NCBI GenBank assembly: GCA_030512295.1
Contig: JAULSR010000009.1
Coordinates: forward strand, 558,001-622,000
DNA from: Bombardia bombarda
Taxonomy: Eukaryota > Ascomycota > Sordariomycetes > Sordariales > Lasiosphaeriaceae
DNA length: 64,000 nucleotides
Direction of reading: 5' to 3'
The notes under the pieces are model-generated. The model had not been told where the DNA came from, made no database searches, and saw only the letters and a program-made list of their open reading frames with translations. Shown one piece after another: positions 59,320-64,000 of the stretch (positions are counted from its first letter, which is position 1; each line of letters starts with the position of its first letter). A program made the position numbers and the translations under genes.

Positions 59320-60370
59320 ATGGCCTCCGATGCTCGAGAATGCGTCAGGCCTACAAGGTGGCAATGTGCCAGCGGCCCCTGCCATGACCTCTCCCCGAGT
59401 GGCACGAGCTGGGTGCTGAATCGGTCTACCAGTTTTCCTACCCGGCTGGCACCTCTGGCCAAGTCTGGAGATTCAGGAACCACATCCTTGGCCATGCAGC
59501 ACCAGGCAAGTCAGCCCGCAGCTATTGCCCACACAACATAATAATAGCATTCTCCACCCTGGCTTGTGACCCCATTGCAGGCCAACCGGAAGAAGCCACA
59601 CACATAAAGCTTGCCGGGGGTCTGAACCTCGGCTCGGACCGCCTGTTACCGTTCGATTGGATACCGTGTCATGATGCTGCAAGCCCGCCAGGCCGCAAAC
59701 CCTGCGCCAACTGCGTCGTCGTCAACAAGCACCACGAGCCTCTCACATTCTTCGGGGCCAATGTGGGTCTCCCCCAGGCGCACTGAGTGAACACGCGGGC
59801 CACCGCGCCAAAATCAAGTTGTGGCTTGAGGACTACACAATGCGTTGCGACCAGTTGTCGCGTGACAAGGAGGCTGTTGCAGGGAAGATTAGGAGATTGA
59901 GGCTCGAGATCGCGCAGCGACGGAGCGAAAACGGTTACGCGATACATGGCATGGAGACCTACGTGAGAGGCGTGACGAGCTGGAGAAGTGGGAAGGCGAC
60001 TTGGAGGTGATGTGTGCGCTGCCCAGCGACGGGGAACGGGCCTTCAGCCTTTTGTTGTCAAGGTTCTATTCGGGGGCTCCTTCACTCGGTGACGTGAGTA
60101 ATCAGTGTCGAGCGTTTGCCATGGAGGTGGAGCAGCGGTATGTAACCAACTCACCTCTCAAGTATCCAGGGACTGACGGGTCAATTGTAGCTTAGACAGA
60201 TACAGTGAAACACTAGGTCTAGACCAGAAGTAGCGCACATCACGGGGAGTCTTGTCGATGCGCATTTTGACTTGTGCAGGAAGGGACGGGAGTTGCAGCT
60301 GGATGTGGATGCGAGGAGGTGGGGGCGACAGAGGAAGAAGAAGGATGAGGATGGGAATGTTCAGAGATGA
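59320..60370 (+). pseudogene. Cys/His-rich protein, cluster member 3 (split frames)
   Basis: Clear family member whose reading frame is broken into pieces. The ATG at 59320 gives RWQCASGPCHDLSPSG. A likely intron follows, with acceptor ccattgcag at about 59,579; donors gcaagt (GC type, wrong phase) and gtcagc (right phase) both lie near 59,508. Next comes the family core THIKLAGGLNLGSDRLLPFD and PGRKPCANCVVVNKHHEPL, a second possible intron from gtgggt (about 59,761) to atcaag (59,818), and a coiled-coil segment LWLEDYTMRCDQLSRDKEAV. Around 59,965 the good sequence shifts frame (GMETY, then RERRDELEKWEGDLEVMCAL), which no proper intron explains. It resumes to a tail (GRELQLDVDARRWGRQRKKK) ending at a TGA at 60368. 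I favour a frameshifted pseudogene or an assembly error; a multi-intron intact gene is possible. Confidence 0.55.
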
Positions 60371-60795
60371 GGAGCAGAAGATGAAGGCTCGCCTGAAGGA
60401 GCTAGATGATTGAGAAGTGGCGGGCTGTGGCTGCAGATAAGCTGTTTCGCAGTACATGTAGTGACGAGTGTCCACTATCCAGCGCTGCAGTGGTGTTTCT
60501 AGCTGTCAATTAGGTGTCGTAGCTGCGGAAAAAGATTTTGGCCGGTGTCGGGATCTGTTATCAAACGGCGGGCATGGTCTGCGCTAAATTGTGAGGCGCA
60601 TTGATCTTTTTGTGGTTCTTTCGCGAGCGCTGCGGGTCAGTTGTTCTATGGCAGGGGAAGTCGAGTGCTATCTAACCCTGTGGGGTTAGCGGGCATTTTC
60701 GATAACGACCGCGACCGCGCAAGTCGACAGAAAGCCCCACCTGTCTTTCCGTGATAGGCAGTGAATCCACGGTAATATTTCACCAAAGGTTAGAA
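60371..60795. other. Spacer between Cys-rich cluster and tRNA
   Basis: No coding region or repeat noted. Confidence 0.6.
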
Positions 60796-60884
60796 GGGCG
60801 AATGGTCTAGGGGTATGATTTTCGCTTCGCATCTTCAAAACTTGCGCCTGTGAAAGGTCCGGGGTTCAAATCCCCGTTCGTCCA
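60796..60884 (+). tRNA. tRNA-Ala (anticodon CGC), intron-containing
   Basis: All parts of the cloverleaf can be drawn: acceptor GGGCGAA / TTCGTCC with a G3-U70 pair (the alanine identity element), discriminator A at 60884, anticodon stem TTCGC/GTGAA, loop TT-CGC-A, anticodon CGC at 60828-60830, and T arm CGGGG-TTCAAAT-CCCCG. A 17-nt intron (60832-60848) follows position 37; its TGCG can pair with CGCA of the anticodon loop, the usual anticodon-intron helix. A and B box promoters are present and a T-run (60896-60903) can end Pol III transcription. The D arm (GGTCTAG..GGTATGAT) looks like that of a tRNA-Pro, which is unusual for an alanine tRNA. Confidence 0.92.
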
Positions 60885-60895
60885 GAACATCAATT

Positions 60896-60903
60896 CTTTT
60901 TTT
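60896..60903 (+). terminator. Pol III T-run terminator
   Basis: A run of eight T begins 12 bases after the tRNA's discriminator base, the expected RNA polymerase III stop. Confidence 0.8.
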
Positions 60904-60979
60904 GCACTTTTGTTATTATTACTCTTTCGGCATTAGCCATTGAAGCAAAGCCATTGAAGCAAATGACATTATTCATCCC

Positions 60980-61998
60980 TCACCTCCCAGGCACCTGCCC
61001 CAAAACACCGCCATCAATCGCAACAATCTCCCCATTCACATAGCGATTCTTGGCCAGAAACAAACAAGCCTGGGCCATCTCCTCGTCGCTTCCCGCCCGC
61101 CCCGCCGGCACCGCATGCCCCTTGCCCTGGACCACCTCATCCGCCAGACTCGACTTTTGCCTGTCATCACTTTCCCCCGTCGTCATCTCGCTGGGGAAAT
61201 ATCCCGGGGCAATCGAGTTGACCCGCACGCCCGTCTTCCCAAACTCGGTGCTCATCAGCTTGGCCAGATGGACCGTCGCGCCCTTGGCGGCGTTGTAGGA
61301 GAAGTGCCCCTGGGCCTGGCGCATGATGCCGCTCATGGAGGAGATGACGATTACCGATGAGTTGTTCTTGTCGCAGTGGGAGGACTTGGTGGCGGCTTGC
61401 AACAGGGGGAGGAATGCCAGGGTGGAAAAGTAGACTCCTGTCACGTTGGTGGAAAAGACGTCGGCCCAGCCGGACGGGTCTTCTTTCTCCCAGAGCTGGT
61501 CGCGGAGCTCGGTCGCGTCCGAGGAGGACGGGGTGGCCTTGGGGCCGGAGATGCCGGCGTTGCAGACGAGGAGGTTGAGGCCTCGGGGTTCTTTGGCGGC
61601 GAGGGAGGAGGCGAGGGAGGCGAGGGCGGGTTTGGAGGTGACGTCGCAGGGGCCGATGCTGAGAGGTGTGTCAGTGGGCTGGCTGGATAGGTGGGGCGGG
61701 ATGGGGATTTGGCTTGCGGTATGATTTTTCCTGGTCCATCTTTCGGAGAGTGCGTCGCGGCAGAGCTCTCGAGAATTTCCATGCGGCGGCCGGTGATGTA
61801 GACTCTGGCTCCTGGAGGGGGTTAGGATGGCTAGGATGGGAAATGAGTTAGGAGAGAGATGACGATACCGTTCGCGGCCAAGGCTTGGGCGCACATGAGA
61901 CCAATCCCCGTCCCTCCGCCCGTGACAAGACAAGCCCAGCCATCGACAGAGAACAGCCGCTCCGCTTTGAGCTGGCAAGTGTCAACCTTTTGTGCCAT
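60980..61998 (-). CDS. Short-chain dehydrogenase/reductase (SDR)
   Basis: NAD(P)-dependent oxidoreductase of the classical SDR fold. Three exons (61869-61998, 61718-61811, 60980-61658) encode 300 aa. Intron 1 (57 nt, 61812-61868) is gtatcg..ccccctccag. Intron 2 (59 nt, 61659-61717) runs gcaagc..ctctcag, a GC-AG intron, and joins GKIIP to IGPCDVTSK in frame. Cofactor motif TGGGTGIG lies at 26-33, NAG at about 108, catalytic Ser region ISSMSG at about 181, and the YxxxK pair YNAAK at about 196-200. RVNSIAPGYFPSEMT is the usual C-terminal substrate-side motif. No signal peptide or membrane helix. It resembles the fungal SDRs that act on small polyols or ketones, but the substrate is unknown. The ORF extended upstream of 61658 in its own frame is intronic read-through, not protein. 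Confidence 0.93.
61659..61717 (-). other. GC-AG intron in SDR gene
   Basis: Read on the minus strand it begins gcaagcc and ends ctctcag. No GT donor gives the conserved IIP-IGPCDVTSK junction, while this GC donor does. Confidence 0.85.
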
Positions 61999-62612
61999 TT
62001 TGCGTGACCAGGGGAAGTCACAGAGAGAAGACGAGTTTTGGTGTTAAGGTGTGAGGTGTTATCGATCATGACGACAACCCGTTGCACGAACCATTCCGTC
62101 ATTGTGGATTGAATTAGGTAGCTACATCTCATAAGCGCACCAAAGTTTATTCCAAGTGCGTCTCTCAACTTATGTCTGGCTTGCGTTAATGACGGGGCAA
62201 TAAGGTTCGGCGGGGCCCGATGGCCCCGCAATACCCAAAAGGGTTGCCACGGGAATGTCAAGGGGCCAGTAAATAAGAGAATCGATGACATCAAAAGTCA
62301 GGTTCAATTATCCTTGGTCAGTTTTAGCGGATCCAGATAACATGGTCGCATCACCCGGTGTCCCGGATTCAGAGGCTGGGTGTCTGCTGCTCCAACTGCT
62401 GAGATGTCAAATCTTCTCAAAATTAGCGGGCGCATGACCCGTCAAACGACCTAAACCTGTCTCCTGACTGCCGAGTCCGGTGATAGCCGCCCCATCACCA
62501 CCCCAAGATTGAGAGAGATCCAAGGACGTACTTAAACAAGACCACATCTCAACATTTGCAAAAACAAAGAACGAAACAATCAAAACGAAAATCCCAACGC
62601 ACGCAACCAAAC
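61999..62612. other. Divergent promoter region
   Basis: Lies between the divergent SDR gene (minus) and the Arg/Pro-rich gene (plus). The last 70 bases are CA-rich leader. No gene seen. Confidence 0.6.
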
Positions 62613-63332
62613 ATGAGCCGTCTTGACCGTGACCCTCCCGACTGCTGGCCCCGTCCACCCTCACCTTCACCACCACCACCATCCTTCCATCTCCTCCCCG
62701 ACATCACCAAAAAAGTCAACTTCGGCGAGGACATCGACTTCGTCGTCGGCGTCACCGCCACCGCCCTCACCGCCGACCAGCTCCTCAAGGTCACCAACAA
62801 AAAGAACAAGCACAAAGTCGGACACCTCGCCAAGGCCGGCCTGTCTGCCGCCGTCGCCGCCACCGCCTTTTCCATGATGGAGCGCGAGCATCGCGAGCAC
62901 AAAGTCGATCGTCTTCAACACCCCGACTATCGCATCAAGAGGCGAAGGTCGTGCAGTCCAGAGAGGAGGATGCAGGTGCACTTCTGCGACGATGAGCGGT
63001 GTGAGGACCGAGAGCGATGTCATGATCCCCGCTGTTCTTATTATCGTTCACGGCGGCCTTTGTGTGATGAGAGGGTGGTGTTGCAACCGCCGCCGCCGCC
63101 GCCGCCGCTGCCGCCGCCGCCGCTGGTTCGACGGCGGGAGCCAGTGTGTTATACGACAAGAGGGATGGAAACAGATCGACCTCGGCGGCTATGTCTACCG
63201 CCAGTGCCGGGTTTGAGAGAGGGCACAAGACGTGTGCGGCTGCAGACGCGGTCGCAGTCGCCCGTGCAGTATGAGTACTACCGGAGGGTGAGCACAACCG
63301 GGGCGGCTGAGCCGCTGGCGTGGGGTAGATAA
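62613..63332 (+). CDS. Arg/Pro-rich protein, unknown function
   Basis: Single-exon gene of 239 aa. The ATG at 62613 (ccaaacATGAG) is preferred to reading from 62556, whose extra 19 residues are Lys/Arg/Gln leader. The N-terminus is Pro-rich. A moderately hydrophobic segment (about 85-115) reads HLAKAGLSAAVAATAFSMME, a small-residue helix weakly like those in fungal DUF3824-type proteins. Then come charged repeats, six Cys/His (CDDERCEDRERCHDPRCSYY) that might bind a metal, a PPPPPPPLPPPP run and an Arg-rich tail. No signal peptide. Family assignment is uncertain and a role cannot be named. Confidence 0.65.
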   Translation: MSRLDRDPPDCWPRPPSPSPPPPSFHLLPDITKKVNFGEDIDFVVGVTATALTADQLLKVTNKKNKHKVGHLAKAGLSAAVAATAFSMMEREHREHKVDRLQHPDYRIKRRRSCSPERRMQVHFCDDERCEDRERCHDPRCSYYRSRRPLCDERVVLQPPPPPPPLPPPPLVRRREPVCYTTRGMETDRPRRLCLPPVPGLREGTRRVRLQTRSQSPVQYEYYRRVSTTGAAEPLAWGR

Positions 63333-63798
63333 TTGCAGGTGGGAGCTTTGGATGGGGCTTTGGTCTTGAAGGAGTTTGGTTACGATTTGATCATGATAGG
63401 AAGAGAAACAAATGGGTTGTTTTGTTTTGTTCCATTGGCAGTGTGTTTGCAATCGGCGTAAGTGGGTAGACCAATCAACTCATTTACCCGCTCTTGGGAT
63501 ACATGATGTTGGTCTGCATTGCTGCACTACATCGTCTCGAGTGCAACCCATCATACGCCTCGTCCCTTACTCCGATTTTCCCAGGACCAGCAGAGTGATC
63601 GCCCAACTACCGAGCTACCCCACCTCTTGCATGAACCTTCCCAAACCGAAAAACAGCCTATAAATCTTTCACTTCCCCTCGGACTGGAAACGCCTGCGTT
63701 TGATTCCATCTGATCGGAACCGGGACTGAAAGTTCGAAAATCATATCAATCCCCTCCACACCAAATCATACCAACAACTCCCCAAAGCCCAAACCGAC
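63333..63798. other. Intergenic region
   Basis: 3' flank of the previous gene and promoter of the next; the last 60 bases are A/C-rich leader. No gene seen. Confidence 0.6.
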
Positions 63799-64000
63799 AT
63801 GTCAGAAACCACTCCCACCAACTCCAACCTCCCCACCCCCAACCGCTACACAACCACCCACGACCCCGCCACCGGTCTCTCCATCTTCTCCCCCGCCCTC
63901 CCCACAGCCCTCGCCCCCTACGGCTCCATCGGCATGAACGTCTTCGACGCCTACAAGACCTTTTCCTCCCCCTCGACATGACCGACGAGGCCGACATTGC
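63799..64000 (+). CDS. 5' part of cupin-like gene, runs off window
   Basis: Begins MSETTPTNSNLPTPNRYTTT at 63799. The segment YTTTHDPATGLSIFSPALPT is like the start of fungal small cupin proteins (general recollection of the THDPxTG..VFS.ALP pattern). The frame then meets a TGA at 63979-63981 after only 60 codons. In another frame the sequence continues sensibly as ..LDMTDEADI, with no intron signals between, so one base may be missing in the assembly or the gene may be frameshifted. It is cut by the window edge; the cupin domain itself would lie outside. Confidence 0.5.

Noticed and set aside
1..64000. CRISPR array, bacterial operons or viral genome
   Set aside because: No regularly spaced repeats, no Shine-Dalgarno-led gene strings, and all recognised genes are fungal with spliceosomal introns.

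Overview
The window looks like nuclear DNA of a filamentous ascomycete (Pezizomycotina, most likely Sordariomycetes). The evidence is short spliceosomal introns (about 54-90 nt) with GT..AG or occasional GC..AG ends and CTNAC-like branch sites, a fungus-specific translation elongation factor 3 gene, fungal cell-wall and secreted-protein genes, and a Fot1/pogo-type DNA transposon whose inactivating changes fit repeat-induced point mutation (RIP). No bacterial operon structure, CRISPR array or virus is seen. Species cannot be fixed from the sequence alone.

Left part (1-44 kb) is a gene-sparse housekeeping and cell-surface landscape: a His-rich GPI-type surface protein (658-1445), EF-3 (2456-5859, minus), an RNPS1-like RRM/SR splicing protein (14793-15985, minus), a small coiled-coil protein (17113-17691), a Ser/Thr-rich membrane mucin (18252-19088, minus), a membrane-anchored GH16 glucanase-like enzyme (25454-27009), a multi-pass family 2 glycosyltransferase resembling cellulose/mixed-linkage-glucan synthases (35038-37802), a fungal multi-TM protein of unknown role (40625-41806) and a secreted GH26-like glycosidase (42195-43311, minus). 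Several of these act on or sit in the cell wall. They are separated by unusually long gene-free stretches (about 8.9, 6.4 and 8.0 kb).

Right part (45-61 kb) has the character of an accessory region. It holds a complete but dead Fot1/pogo element (45362-47194: 43-bp perfect terminal inverted repeats, TA target duplication, three in-frame TAG codons). Next come two adjacent, divergent paralogs of a family I do not recognise (47758-48642 and 49277-50905), a five-exon MFS sugar transporter (52226-54055), decayed ankyrin-like and protein-kinase-like remnants (54438-56085), and a three-member local cluster of Cys/His-rich proteins sharing a WKC/WQC..C motif (57344-60370). It closes with an intron-containing tRNA-Ala(CGC) (60796-60884).

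The right end returns to ordinary genes: a short-chain dehydrogenase with a GC-AG intron (60980-61998, minus), an Arg/Pro-rich protein (62613-63332) and the 5' end of a cupin-like gene that runs off the window with an apparent frame break (63799 onwards).

The best candidates for something undescribed are the tandem paralog pair at 47.7-50.9 kb and the Cys-rich cluster at 57.3-60.4 kb. I propose no function for either.
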